DNA of 64,000 bases from Streptomyces sp. NBC_00878. Its GTDB lineage: Bacteria; Actinomycetota; Actinomycetes; Streptomycetales; Streptomycetaceae. The stretch's first letter is position 1; each line of letters opens with the position of its first letter. The DNA lies in assembly GCF_026341515.1 (NCBI RefSeq), contig NZ_JAPEOK010000001.1, positions 7,440,001 to 7,504,000 of the forward strand, in the 5' to 3' direction. Under the pieces are notes generated by a model. That model saw nothing but the letters and a program-made list of their open reading frames with translations, made no database searches and was not told the DNA's origin. Shown here one piece after another: positions 32,959 through 41,820 of this stretch. The translations under genes were made by a program, and so were the position numbers.

Positions 32959-34155
32959 TCAGATGTGCGCGAGCTTGGAGAGAGGGTTCTCCGGTTCGGT
33001 CTTGGCGGAGGGGTCCGTGTGCACCAAGGCCGCAGTCAGACGGGGCACGGCGTTGATGAGGGCGTGCTCGACCTCGGCGGCCACTTCGTGTGCCTCGTGC
33101 AGGTTCAGGTCGCCGTCCACTTCGATGGTGACCTCCGCCCGTAGCTGGTGCCCGATCCAGCGCATCCGCAACTCCGTCACGGCGTGCACTCCGGGTACGT
33201 CGTTCACGGCGGCCTCGCCCGTGTCGATCAGTGCCGGGTCGACGGAGTCCATCAGCCGGCGGAAGACCTCGCGCGCGGCGTCCTTGAGGACCAGCAGGAT
33301 GGCGGCGGTGATGGCCAGGCCGACGATCGGGTCGGCCAGTCGCCAGCCGAGCGCCGCTCCGCCCGCCCCGATCAGAACGGCCAGCGAGGTGAAGCCGTCG
33401 GTCCGTGCGTGCAGACCGTCGGCGACCAGTGCGGCCGAACCGATCTTCCGGCCGATGCGGATGCGGTACCGGGCCACCCACTCGTTGCCGATGAACCCGA
33501 CAACCGCCGCGACCGCGACGACGGACAGGTGCGAGATGTCCTGGGGGTTCAACAGCCGTTCGATGGCCTGATAGGCGGCCAGGGCCGCCGAGGCGGCGAT
33601 GGTCAGGACGATGGCGATGCCCGCCAGGTCCTCCGCGCGGCCGTAACCGTAGGTGAACCGGCGGTTCGCCGCCCGTCGGCCGAGGATGAAGGCCACCCCC
33701 AGCGGCAGTGCGGTCAGCGCGTCGGCGGCGTTGTGAATGGTGTCGCCGAGCAGTGCCACCGACCCGGACAGGGCGACGACCACTACCTGGAAGAGCGCGG
33801 TCGCGCCCAGGACGCCGAGGGAGATCCACAGCGCGCGCATCCCCTCGGCCGATGACTCCATCGCGGAGTCGAGCTTGTCGGCCGCCTCGTGCGAGTGCGG
33901 CTTCACCATGTGCGCCATCTGGTGCTTCCACTGAGACCAGCGGCCCGTGCCGTGGTCATGGCTGTGGTCATGGTCATGGTCATGGCCGCGATCGTGGCTG
34001 TGGTTGCCGCTCTCGGGGTCATGATCGTGCCCCGCGTGGCTGTGATCGTGGCCATCGTGATCGTGGTCGTGTCCGACTTCATGACCCGACTCGTGGGCAT
34101 CCGCGCGGCCTTGCGTCGAGGCAGGAGGGTGGGGGTGCTCATGGCGGGCGTTCAC
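32959..34155 (-). CDS. cation diffusion facilitator with His-rich N-terminus
   Basis: A 398-residue metal/proton antiporter of the CDF (ZitB/CzcD) family. The first 75 or so residues are rich in His and Asp (GHDHDHDGHDHSHAGHDHD), a metal-sensing or buffering tail. Six helices follow, with the HxxxD zinc sites IHNAADAL in helix II and LHARTDGF in helix V, then a cytoplasmic CTD domain with EVTIEVDGDLNLHEAHEV. It probably exports Zn(II), possibly Co(II) or Cd(II). The GTG at 34155 follows a GAGAGGTGAG site. It is divergent from the ArsR gene, whose operator lies between them. Confidence 0.92.
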   Translation of the reverse strand: MNARHEHPHPPASTQGRADAHESGHEVGHDHDHDGHDHSHAGHDHDPESGNHSHDRGHDHDHDHSHDHGTGRWSQWKHQMAHMVKPHSHEAADKLDSAMESSAEGMRALWISLGVLGATALFQVVVVALSGSVALLGDTIHNAADALTALPLGVAFILGRRAANRRFTYGYGRAEDLAGIAIVLTIAASAALAAYQAIERLLNPQDISHLSVVAVAAVVGFIGNEWVARYRIRIGRKIGSAALVADGLHARTDGFTSLAVLIGAGGAALGWRLADPIVGLAITAAILLVLKDAAREVFRRLMDSVDPALIDTGEAAVNDVPGVHAVTELRMRWIGHQLRAEVTIEVDGDLNLHEAHEVAAEVEHALINAVPRLTAALVHTDPSAKTEPENPLSKLAHI

Positions 34156-34219
34156 GTATGGCTCACCTCTCAGGAGTGTCGCGACAGGGTGGGCGCCGGA
34201 AGCACCCAACTATCATTAT

Positions 34220-34243
34220 GTGCATACTCTTGCACCAATGCAC
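34220..34243. promoter_or_regulatory. ArsR/SmtB-type operator
   Basis: GTGCAT and ATGCAC form perfect 6-bp inverted arms separated by 12 bp, in an A/T-rich patch 65 bp before the transporter start. A metal-sensing ArsR repressor is encoded on the other side. The arrangement fits zinc-responsive control of the CDF gene. Confidence 0.65.
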
Positions 34244-34450
34244 CTGTTGGATCGCACGAACAACCTCCGCCGTCTGCTCAACGGCGCGCCCGAGTTGTCG
34301 CGAGCAGGCGACCGACCAGCGTCTCTTCGCTGAAGGTGGGCGTCATTCCGATCCGGCTCGGGCGCTGAATCGGTTCGTATGTGCGCGCTCGCATCGCAGC
34401 AACCGGGACGGATCGGCCCGCCCGCCGACGTGGCGCTCTACGATGGGTCC

Positions 34451-34816
34451 ATGTCGGCGAGCAAAGAGTCATCCACTGCAACTGCGTCCGAATTGCAGGC
34501 GCACCGCGGTGGCGCCGCGCAGTTCGCCGCGGCGGCCAACGTTTTCGCTCTGCTCTCCGACCCCACCAGGCTGCATCTGGTCTGGACCCTCGCCAAAGGC
34601 GAGGCCGACGTCAACACACTCACCGAGGCCAGCGGAGCGGCCCGTCCGGCGGTGAGCCAGCATCTGGCCAAGCTCCGCCTCTCCGGTCTGGTCGAGATGC
34701 GCAAGGTCGGGCGCCGCTCCGTCTACGCCCTGCGCGACGGGCACGTGCGCCGCCTCGTCGTCGAGGCCATCAGCCATGCGGACCACATGGTCACCGGAGC
34801 GCCGCCGCACGACTGA
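34451..34816 (+). CDS. ArsR/SmtB-family metal-responsive repressor
   Basis: A 121-residue winged-helix repressor: LLSDPTRLHLVWTLAKGE, then the recognition helix AVSQHLAKLRLSGLVEMRK, then the wing GRRSVYALRDGHV. The C-terminal helix VVEAISHADHM carries His and Asp in the position of the alpha-5 zinc site of SmtB/CzrA. It diverges from the CDF transporter and an inverted repeat lies between them. The start at 34451 keeps the family length; a longer reading from 34379 is possible but unusual. Confidence 0.92.
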   Translation: MSASKESSTATASELQAHRGGAAQFAAAANVFALLSDPTRLHLVWTLAKGEADVNTLTEASGAARPAVSQHLAKLRLSGLVEMRKVGRRSVYALRDGHVRRLVVEAISHADHMVTGAPPHD

Positions 34817-34846
34817 GGATCCAGCCTTGGTCGCGAGGTCGTACCT

Positions 34847-36625
34847 GTGCTGCGGGATGCCGGGGAGTTGCTGGAACGGCGGGTGGCGGCCTTGGCCGCT
34901 CCGGAGCCGGAAGCCGAGGAGGCCGGTGCGGCCGTCGGCTCCGCCAATCAGTTGATCTCTGTGCGGGGCGCGGATCCGTCCTCCGGGGCCGCTGGGACGA
35001 TTCCGCCCATGGCTCCCGAGGCAGGCACTGCTGAGAGTTCGGCAACGGCTCGAATCGTTCTGCTGACACTCTCGGCCGGTCAGTTCCTGATGGCGCTCGA
35101 CAGCTCGGTCATGAACGTCTCGATCGCGACGGTGGCCGAAGACGTGGGCACGACGGTGACGGGTATCCAAGGCGCCATCACGGCCTACACCCTCGTGATG
35201 GCGATGTTCATGATCCCCGGCGGCAAGGTCGGCGCGCTGATCGGCCGCAAACGCGCGTTCACGATCGGCTGCGTCATCTACGGCTGCGGCTCCCTCACCA
35301 CGGCGCTGGCACCGAACCTGCCCGTGCTGCTGCTCGGCTGGTCGTTCCTCGAAGGGATCGGAGCGGCACTCATCCTGCCCGCGATCGTGGCGCTCGTGGC
35401 CGGCAACTTCGCCACCGAACGCCGTCCCGCCGCCTACGGACTCGTCGCGGCCGCAGGGGCCGTGGCGATCGCGGTCGGACCGCTCATCGGGGGTGTCGCG
35501 ACGACGTACTTCTCCTGGCGATGGGTCTTCGCCGGTGAGGTCCTGCTCGTGCTCGGCATCCTGGTGCTCGCCCGCCGCATCGCCGACGTGCCGAGCGACG
35601 AACGTCCGCGCATCGATCTCGTCGGCGTGGTGCTCTCCGCCGCGGGGCTCGGGATCTTCGTCTACGGCGTGCTCCGCTCGGACGAATGGGGCTGGTTCCG
35701 GCCGAAGCCCGACGCGCCTTCATGGCTCGGGGTCTCGCTGGTCGTGTGGCTGATGCTGGCAGGTCTGCTTCTGATCTGGCTCTTCCTGCGCTGGGAGGCC
35801 CGCATGGTGAAGCGGCACAGGGAACCACTCATCGACCCGGCCATGCTGCACAACAAGCAGCTCAGCGGCGGACTCACGATGTTCTTCTTCCAGTACCTCG
35901 TGCAAATGGGCGTCTTCTTCGTCGTACCGCTCTATCTGTCGGTGGCGCTGGGCCTGTCCGCACTCAAGACCGGTGCCCACATCCTGCCGCTCTCCGTGAC
36001 ACTGCTGGCGGCCGCGATCCTGATCCCGCGCTTCTTGCCGAATGTCTCGCCGCGGCGGGTGGTACGGCTGGGGATCCTCGCGATGCTCGCGGGCGCGGTG
36101 GCCCTGATGGCCGCGCTCGACGCGGACGCCGGCGCGGAAATCGTCACCATCCCCCTGCTGTTGATCGGGCTCGGCATGGGCGCGCTGGCGTCCCAGCTCG
36201 GTTCGGTCACCGTGTCCGCGGTGCCTGAGGCACAGAGCGCGGAAGTCGGCGGCGTCCAGAACGCCGCCACCAACCTCGGCGCCTCGATCGGTACGGCACT
36301 CGCCGGGTCGATCATGATCGCCGCGCTCACGTCTTCGTTCCTGACCAGCGTGGAGCAGAATCCGGCAGTCCCGGCCGAGGTCAAGAGCCAGGCGACCGTC
36401 GAACTCGAAAGCGGCGTACCGTTCTTGTCCGACGCCCAGCTCAAGACCGCCCTCGACGAGGCGGGCACGAGCACGGAGGTGACTCAGGCGGCACTCGACG
36501 CGAACGCCGCCGCCAGACTCGACGGTCTGCGCGCCGCACTCGCCATCCTCGCCTTCACCGCTCTCCTCGCACTGTTCTTCACCCACAGGATCCCGAAGAC
36601 CCAGCCCCGGTCGACGGAGCCATAG
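34847..36625 (+). CDS. 14-helix MFS multidrug exporter (DHA2/EmrB type)
   Basis: The 592-residue protein has about 14 membrane helices. The family motif FLMALDSSVMNVSIATVAEDV lies in helix 1, GRKRAFTIG follows in the second loop, and the antiporter motif of helix 5 includes GPLIGGVATTYFSWRWVF. A GTG at 34847 with a GAGG site gives a 54-residue cytoplasmic N-terminal extension; the ATG at 35009 is the alternative. It follows the ArsR gene by 30 bp and could be co-transcribed, but a link to metal efflux is not shown by sequence. It exports drugs or metabolites by proton antiport. Confidence 0.9.
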   Translation: MLRDAGELLERRVAALAAPEPEAEEAGAAVGSANQLISVRGADPSSGAAGTIPPMAPEAGTAESSATARIVLLTLSAGQFLMALDSSVMNVSIATVAEDVGTTVTGIQGAITAYTLVMAMFMIPGGKVGALIGRKRAFTIGCVIYGCGSLTTALAPNLPVLLLGWSFLEGIGAALILPAIVALVAGNFATERRPAAYGLVAAAGAVAIAVGPLIGGVATTYFSWRWVFAGEVLLVLGILVLARRIADVPSDERPRIDLVGVVLSAAGLGIFVYGVLRSDEWGWFRPKPDAPSWLGVSLVVWLMLAGLLLIWLFLRWEARMVKRHREPLIDPAMLHNKQLSGGLTMFFFQYLVQMGVFFVVPLYLSVALGLSALKTGAHILPLSVTLLAAAILIPRFLPNVSPRRVVRLGILAMLAGAVALMAALDADAGAEIVTIPLLLIGLGMGALASQLGSVTVSAVPEAQSAEVGGVQNAATNLGASIGTALAGSIMIAALTSSFLTSVEQNPAVPAEVKSQATVELESGVPFLSDAQLKTALDEAGTSTEVTQAALDANAAARLDGLRAALAILAFTALLALFFTHRIPKTQPRSTEP

Positions 36626-36965
36626 CGGCGGCGTACGGCGTTCTTCGCGGCCGGGGACCCGTCGGCCGATGCTCCGCCCATACCGGCACGCAGGTACTCC
36701 GCGCTCACCCGGCATCCCCACAAGCGCAGCCGGATGAACGGCGGGAACGCCGGCGGCCCGTAGCCCGACTGTGTGACGTGCCGCGCCGAAATAGGCGGCA
36801 CCGCGTGCCGGTTGGTCTCGCCCGCGCGGCAGGGTGCTTTCGTCTGGTGGCCGAGTGTGCGATGGCTCCTGTGTCTGTCCTGGCGGGCCGGCCGAGCCCC
36901 GGCCTATCTCATGCGCGTCGCCCCTTTCCTGAGGGCGTACCGTCCGAATCGCCCAAGGAGAGATC
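36626..36965. other. 340-bp region without a recognisable gene
   Basis: No frame here resembles a known protein. It separates the exporter from the dehydrogenase operon and should contain the promoter of the latter. An AAGGAGAG ribosome-binding site is at its right end. Confidence 0.5.
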
Positions 36966-37805
36966 GTGGTGGCAGCGAAAGTCGAGAACCGCGGGACGGC
37001 GTCCGCGCAGCTTCTCAGGGGCCAGAAGGCGCTGGTGACCGGTGCCAACTCGGGCATCGGCCTGGCGACCGCCGTTGCCCTGGGCCGGGCCGGGGCGGAC
37101 GTCGTGGTGAACTACGTCGTCGGTGCGCACGAGGCAGAGAACGTCGTGAAGGAGATCGAGGGCTTCGGGGTCCGCGCCTACGCCCACGAGGCCGACGTGT
37201 CCGACGAGGACCAGGTGACCGCCATGGTCGCGCGGATGGTCGAGGAGTTCGGCACCATCGACATCATGGTGGCCAACGCGGGCCTCCAGCGGGACGCGGC
37301 CCTGACGGAGATGACACTCGCCCAGTGGCAGAAGGTCATCGACGTCAACCTGACCGGCCAGTTCCTGTGCGCGCGGGAGGCCGCCAAGGAGTTCATGCGG
37401 CGCGGCGTGGTGGAGGAGGTCTCCCGGTCGGCGGGAAAGATCATCTGCATGAGCTCGGTCCACCAGATCGTCCCGTGGGCGGGGCACGTGAACTACGCCT
37501 CCTCCAAGGGCGGTGTGGGCATGCTGATGCAGACACTCGCCCAGGAGCTGGCCCCCCAGCGGATCAGGGTCAACGCGGTCGCGCCCGGCGCCATCCGCAC
37601 GCCGATCAACCGCGACGCCTGGTCCACCCCCGAGGCCGAGGCCGAGCTCCTCAAGCTGATCCCGTACCGCCGCGTGGGCGACCCGGACGACATCGCCAAC
37701 GCCGTCGTCGCCATGGCGTCCGACCTGCTCGACTACGTCGTCGGCGCCACCCTCTACGTCGACGGCGGAATGACGCTCTTCCCCGGCTTCGCCACCGGAG
37801 GCTGA
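36966..37805 (+). CDS. SDR dehydrogenase, glucose 1-dehydrogenase type
   Basis: A 279-residue classical short-chain dehydrogenase. Cofactor motif TGANSGIG is at residues 25-32, NAG at 104-106, and the catalytic Ser, Tyr177 and Lys181 lie in MSSVHQIVPWAGHVNYASSK. The SVH...PW segment, PGAIRTPIN and the YVVGATLYVDGGMTLFPGF ending closely match Bacillus-type glucose 1-dehydrogenases, so beta-D-glucose to gluconolactone with NAD(P) is the best guess. The GTG start has an AAGGAGAG site. It is 6 bp upstream of the NDH-2 gene, suggesting its NADH feeds that enzyme. Confidence 0.88.
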   Translation: MVAAKVENRGTASAQLLRGQKALVTGANSGIGLATAVALGRAGADVVVNYVVGAHEAENVVKEIEGFGVRAYAHEADVSDEDQVTAMVARMVEEFGTIDIMVANAGLQRDAALTEMTLAQWQKVIDVNLTGQFLCAREAAKEFMRRGVVEEVSRSAGKIICMSSVHQIVPWAGHVNYASSKGGVGMLMQTLAQELAPQRIRVNAVAPGAIRTPINRDAWSTPEAEAELLKLIPYRRVGDPDDIANAVVAMASDLLDYVVGATLYVDGGMTLFPGFATGG

Positions 37806-37811
37806 TCTCCG

Positions 37812-39152
37812 ATGCAGGATCACATCACGCCCCGCCGGGTGGTGATCCTGGGCGGGGGGTTCGCCGGACTGTTCGCCGCCCGTGCCCTGCGGAAGTCACC
37901 GGTCGCGGTGACCGTGGTCGACCGCCGCGCCCACCACCTCTTCCAGCCGCTGCTGTACCAGTGCGCCTCCGGAATCCTGTCCGAGGGGCAGATCGCCCAA
38001 CCGCTGCGCGGGGTCCTGCGGCGCCACCACAATGTGCGCTGCGTGCTGGCCGAAGCCACCGACGTGGATGCCGGCGCCCGGCTGGTCCACGCCCGGCGAC
38101 CCGAGGGCGGAGCCGTCGAGCTGCCGTACGACGATCTGATCGTCGCGGTCGGCATGCGCCAGTCCTACTTCGGGCACGACGAGTTCGCCACGTACGCCCC
38201 CGGCATGAAGACCCTGAACGACGCCCTCGACATCCGCCGACGGATCTACCGGGCGTTCGAGATGGCCGAAACGGCAGCGGACGACGGCGAACGGCAACAG
38301 TGGCTCACCTTCGCGCTCGTCGGCGGCGGCCCGACCGGTGTCGAACTCGCGGGACAGATCCGGGAGATCGCCGGCCACACGCTCGACCGGGAGTTCCAGA
38401 GGATCGATTCCGCCAAGGCCCGGGTGCTGCTTTTCGAGGGGTCCGACGCGGTGCTGGGCGCGTTCGGCCCTCCGCTGGCCCACCGTGCGGCCCGAACCCT
38501 GCGGCACCTCGGCGTCGAGCTCCACCTGGGCACGATGGTCACCGACATCGACGCGCACGGCCTGACGGTACGAGACCACGACGGCAGGACGACCCGGTTC
38601 GACGCACGCACCGTGCTGTGGACGGCGGGCGTCGAGGCGCCGCCGATCGCCGCCGCGCTGGCCCGGGCAACCGGTGCCGAACAGGACCGGGCCGGACGCA
38701 TCCTCGTCGGACCCGACCTCACCGTCCCCGGCCATCCGGAGATCCGCGTCACGGGCGACGTGATGAGCCTGAACCGGCTGCCGGGCCTGGCCGAGGTCGC
38801 CATGCAGTCGGGTGCGTACGCGGGCCGGAGTGTGCGCCACGCCGTCGAAGGCAGGACGAAGAAGCCGAAGCCCTTCACGTACGTGGATCTCGGCAGCGCC
38901 GCCTACATCGCCCGCGGCCGGGCCGTCGTCAAGGCCGGCCCGCTGCATCTGTCGGGCTTCACCGGCTGGCTCGCCTGGCTCTTCATCCACCTGGCCTTCC
39001 TCACCGGCTTCCGCAGCAGGCTGGGAGCGGTGCTCAGCTGGTCCGTCGCCTTCGCCACCAGCTCGCGCCGCGAACGCGCCTTCACCCTGCCCGACACCGA
39101 CGCGCCGGCCGCCGGGCCGCCCGAGTCGAAGGCGCCCCCGCCACATTCCTGA
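37812..39152 (+). CDS. ndh: type II NADH dehydrogenase (NDH-2)
   Basis: The 446-residue membrane-bound flavoprotein has two dinucleotide-binding motifs, ILGGGFAGLFAARAL near the start (FAD) and LVGGGPTGVELAGQI at about 170 (NADH). Other motifs are HLFQPLLYQCASGIL, the VLWTAGVEAPPIA segment, and the C-terminal FTYVDLGSAAYIARGRAV then GWLAWLFIHLAFLTGFRSRL, the amphipathic membrane-anchoring end. It oxidises NADH and reduces menaquinone without pumping protons. It sits between the glucose-dehydrogenase-like SDR and the cytochrome bd genes. Confidence 0.93.
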   Translation: MQDHITPRRVVILGGGFAGLFAARALRKSPVAVTVVDRRAHHLFQPLLYQCASGILSEGQIAQPLRGVLRRHHNVRCVLAEATDVDAGARLVHARRPEGGAVELPYDDLIVAVGMRQSYFGHDEFATYAPGMKTLNDALDIRRRIYRAFEMAETAADDGERQQWLTFALVGGGPTGVELAGQIREIAGHTLDREFQRIDSAKARVLLFEGSDAVLGAFGPPLAHRAARTLRHLGVELHLGTMVTDIDAHGLTVRDHDGRTTRFDARTVLWTAGVEAPPIAAALARATGAEQDRAGRILVGPDLTVPGHPEIRVTGDVMSLNRLPGLAEVAMQSGAYAGRSVRHAVEGRTKKPKPFTYVDLGSAAYIARGRAVVKAGPLHLSGFTGWLAWLFIHLAFLTGFRSRLGAVLSWSVAFATSSRRERAFTLPDTDAPAAGPPESKAPPPHS

Positions 39153-39246
39153 CGCCGTCCTCGGCCGGCCTTGCCGGGCCGTCCCCTCCACAACCCGTCC
39201 TTCCTCAGCCCCGCCTCCTCATGCGGGGCAGACCCCCGAGGCGCAC

Positions 39247-40728
39247 ATGTTCAGCACCGCGGCCCATCTCGCGAACACACCGGACCAACTCCTGCCGGCT
39301 CGGGAGCTGATGGCCTTCACCCTGGCCTCACACATCCTGCTGGTCCCGTTCGGGGTGGCACTGCCGTTCATCACTCTGCTGATGCACCACCGGGCGCTCC
39401 GCCAGGGCGACCCCGTCGCCCTCACACTCGCCCGGCGCTGGTCGGCGGTGATGGCCGTCCAGTTCGCCATCGGCATCATCACCGGCACCGTGCTGTCCTT
39501 CGAGTTCGGACTGCTGTGGCCCGGCATGATGGGGCGCTGGGGAGACGTGTTCGGCCTCGGGTTCGGCATCGAGGCATGGGCGTTCTTCCTGGAGGCCGTC
39601 CTGATCGCCATCTACCTCTACGGCTGGCGCCGCCTCAAGCCCTGGACCCACTTCTGGCTCGCCGTACCGCTGCCGCTGACCGCCCTGATGGGGACGTTCG
39701 GCATCATCGCGGCCAACTCCTGGATGAACACCCCACAGGGGTTCCGCCTGGACGCCCAGGGCAATCCCGTCGACGTCAACGTGCAGCAGGCGATCTTCAC
39801 ACCGATGTTCGGCCCCGAGTACTGGCACTTCGTGGTCGCGATGCTCCTGACCGCCGGTTACGTGGTCGCCGGCGTGTACGCGGTCGGCTGGCTGCGCGGG
39901 CGCCGCGACCGATACCACCGGCTCGGCTTCACCGTGCCCTTCACGGTTGCCGCGATTCTCACTCCGGTCCAGTTCATGCTCGGCGACTCCGCCGCTCGCG
40001 CCGTCTTCCACAAGCAGCCGATCAAGTTCGCCGCCACGGAGATCGTCTGGAAGACCGACACCCACGTACCGGAGTACATGTTCGGGCGTCTGCATCCCGA
40101 CGGAACGATCTCCGGCGGTCTCAAGATCCCCCAGCTGGACTCGATCCTCGCCGGATTCAGCCCGGACACCAAGGTGACGGGCCTGTCGTCGGTCCCCGCG
40201 AGCGACCGCCCGACGGCGACTCAGGCCACCATCGCCCACTGGGCCTTCGACATCATGGTCACCGTCGGCAGCGTGCTGATCCTGCTCGCGCTCTGGTACG
40301 CCTGGTCCTGGTGGCGGCATCGGGACAACCCCCGCAGCCGCTGGTTCTACCGCTGCGCCGCGATCGCGGGAGTCGCCTGCCTGGTCACCGTGGAGTGCGG
40401 CTGGATCACCACGGAGGTCGGCCGCCAGCCCTGGATCGTCTACAACCACATGAGGGTCTCGGAGGCGGTGACCAGCACGCGCGCCGGATCGCTGTGGGCG
40501 ATGCTCGGCATCGTCATGGCCGTGTACGTAGCTGTTTTCGGCGCGTTCCTCGCCGTCATCCTGAAGATGCGCACTCGCTGGCGCATCGCCGACGAAGGCT
40601 CGGCCGACGTGCGCGCCGCACTGCCGCCGGAGACCGACACCCCCTACGGGCCCCGGAGCGAGCCCGAGCCCGCAGCCGCCGGGGCCGCGCCCGGTGGCGG
40701 GTCCGACCACACCTCCGGCGGTGCGTAG
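39247..40728 (+). CDS. cydA: cytochrome bd quinol oxidase subunit I
   Basis: The 493-residue protein has about nine helices. Haem-ligand His occurs in ASHILLVPFG. The quinol-binding Q-loop contains KQPIKFAATEIVW, with the Lys and Glu known to matter in the Escherichia coli enzyme. GWITTEVGRQPWIVYNHMR is the conserved CydA signature. The Q-loop is short. It accepts electrons from menaquinol and reduces oxygen without proton pumping. The start is the ATG at 39247. No cydDC assembly transporter is seen in the window. Confidence 0.95.
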   Translation: MFSTAAHLANTPDQLLPARELMAFTLASHILLVPFGVALPFITLLMHHRALRQGDPVALTLARRWSAVMAVQFAIGIITGTVLSFEFGLLWPGMMGRWGDVFGLGFGIEAWAFFLEAVLIAIYLYGWRRLKPWTHFWLAVPLPLTALMGTFGIIAANSWMNTPQGFRLDAQGNPVDVNVQQAIFTPMFGPEYWHFVVAMLLTAGYVVAGVYAVGWLRGRRDRYHRLGFTVPFTVAAILTPVQFMLGDSAARAVFHKQPIKFAATEIVWKTDTHVPEYMFGRLHPDGTISGGLKIPQLDSILAGFSPDTKVTGLSSVPASDRPTATQATIAHWAFDIMVTVGSVLILLALWYAWSWWRHRDNPRSRWFYRCAAIAGVACLVTVECGWITTEVGRQPWIVYNHMRVSEAVTSTRAGSLWAMLGIVMAVYVAVFGAFLAVILKMRTRWRIADEGSADVRAALPPETDTPYGPRSEPEPAAAGAAPGGGSDHTSGGA

Positions 40729-40730
40729 GA

Positions 40731-41771
40731 GTGGCCGAATTCATCGCATGGGTGCTGGTGCTCGCGATCGCCGCCTACGCCTGCGCCGGAGGCACCGACT
40801 ACGGCGCGGGCTTCTGGGACCTCATGGCCGGCGGCGCGGAGCGCGGCAAACGGCCCCGCTGGCTCATCGACCACGCCATGGCCCCGGTCTGGGAGGCCAA
40901 CAACGTCTGGCTGATCTTCGTTCTGGTCATCATGTGGACCGGCTTCCCGACGATGTTCCAGGCCGTGTTCTCCGCGATGTGGCTGCCGCTCGCCCTCGCC
41001 GCCGTCGGCCTGGTGCTCCGCGGTGCCGGGTTCGCCCTGCGCAAGCCGTCCCGCCGCCTGGCCCAACGACGGATCTACGGCGCGGTGTTCGCCGTCTCGT
41101 CACTGGTGACGCCGTTCTTCCTCGGGGCGGTCCTCGGCGGCATCGCCTCCGGCCGGGTCAAGGTCGGCACGAACGCCTCCGCGGACGCCTGGGCCAATGG
41201 AACCTCCGTCCTCGTGGGTCTGCTGGCCATCGCGGCCACCGCCTTTCTCGGGGCGGTCTTCCTCTGCTCCGACGCCCTGCGGTTCGGCGCGCACGATCTC
41301 GTCGACTACTTCCGCCTGCGGGCGCTGATCGCCTTCGGCGCCGTTGTGGTCCTCGCGCTCATCGCCCTGCCCGTCACCCACGACGACGCACGGTACGTCT
41401 GGGACGGCCTCACCGGAGGCTGGGGGCTGGTGCTGATCATCCTGGCCGCGGTCTGCGGTCTGGCCACGGTGGTGCTTCTGCTGCGCCGGTCCCACGGCTG
41501 GTCCCGCTACACCTCGGTGGCGAGTGTCGCCCTGGTCGTCGGTGCCTGGGGCTTCGCACAGCGGCCCTACGTGCTGCCCACCTCGCTGACGGTGGCCGAG
41601 GCGGCCGGTGCCGCTCACACCCTGCGCTGGCTGGTGATCGTCACGGGCATCGCGATCGTGCTGGTCGGCCCGGCGCTGGTGCTGCTGTACCGGCTCGACA
41701 CGATGGGCGAGCTGGAGGAGCTCACCGACGCCGACACCGGTGCCGCCAGAACACCGGGGGACAACCTTTAG
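40731..41771 (+). CDS. cydB: cytochrome bd quinol oxidase subunit II
   Basis: This 346-residue membrane protein has about eight helices. It starts at a GTG 2 bp after the cydA stop, so the two are coupled. Family motifs are YGAGFWDLMAGG, MAPVWEANNVWLIFVLVIMWTGFP and RGAGFALRK, and QRPYVLPTSLTVAEAA near the C-terminus. It pairs with CydA. The gene ends at a strong bidirectional terminator shared with the convergent GMC gene. Confidence 0.95.
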   Translation: MAEFIAWVLVLAIAAYACAGGTDYGAGFWDLMAGGAERGKRPRWLIDHAMAPVWEANNVWLIFVLVIMWTGFPTMFQAVFSAMWLPLALAAVGLVLRGAGFALRKPSRRLAQRRIYGAVFAVSSLVTPFFLGAVLGGIASGRVKVGTNASADAWANGTSVLVGLLAIAATAFLGAVFLCSDALRFGAHDLVDYFRLRALIAFGAVVVLALIALPVTHDDARYVWDGLTGGWGLVLIILAAVCGLATVVLLLRRSHGWSRYTSVASVALVVGAWGFAQRPYVLPTSLTVAEAAGAAHTLRWLVIVTGIAIVLVGPALVLLYRLDTMGELEELTDADTGAARTPGDNL

Positions 41772-41806
41772 GGCCTGTCCGACCCTGATCCGCCGGACAG
41801 GCCCTA
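41769..41806. terminator. bidirectional terminator between cydB and GMC gene
   Basis: Perfect 13-bp arms (41769-41781, 41794-41806, core GGGCCTGTCCG) enclose a 12-base loop and overlap the cydB stop codon. The genes on either side converge. The same core is used in the terminator at 5726-5771. Confidence 0.88.
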
Positions 41807-41820
41807 GTGGCGCGCCCCCG

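Noticed and set aside
34000..34130. CRISPR-like or tandem repeat in the CDF gene
   Set aside because: The repeated CATGGTCATGGTC pattern is just codons for the His/Asp-rich N-terminus, without regular spacers.
34847..36625. Arsenic or metal resistance assignment for the MFS gene by linkage to ArsR
   Set aside because: The motifs are those of general DHA2 drug exporters; ArsR pairs better with the divergent CDF transporter.
36484..36801. Minus-strand frame between the MFS and SDR genes
   Set aside because: It overlaps the MFS C-terminus antisense, has no ribosome-binding site and no similarity I recognise.
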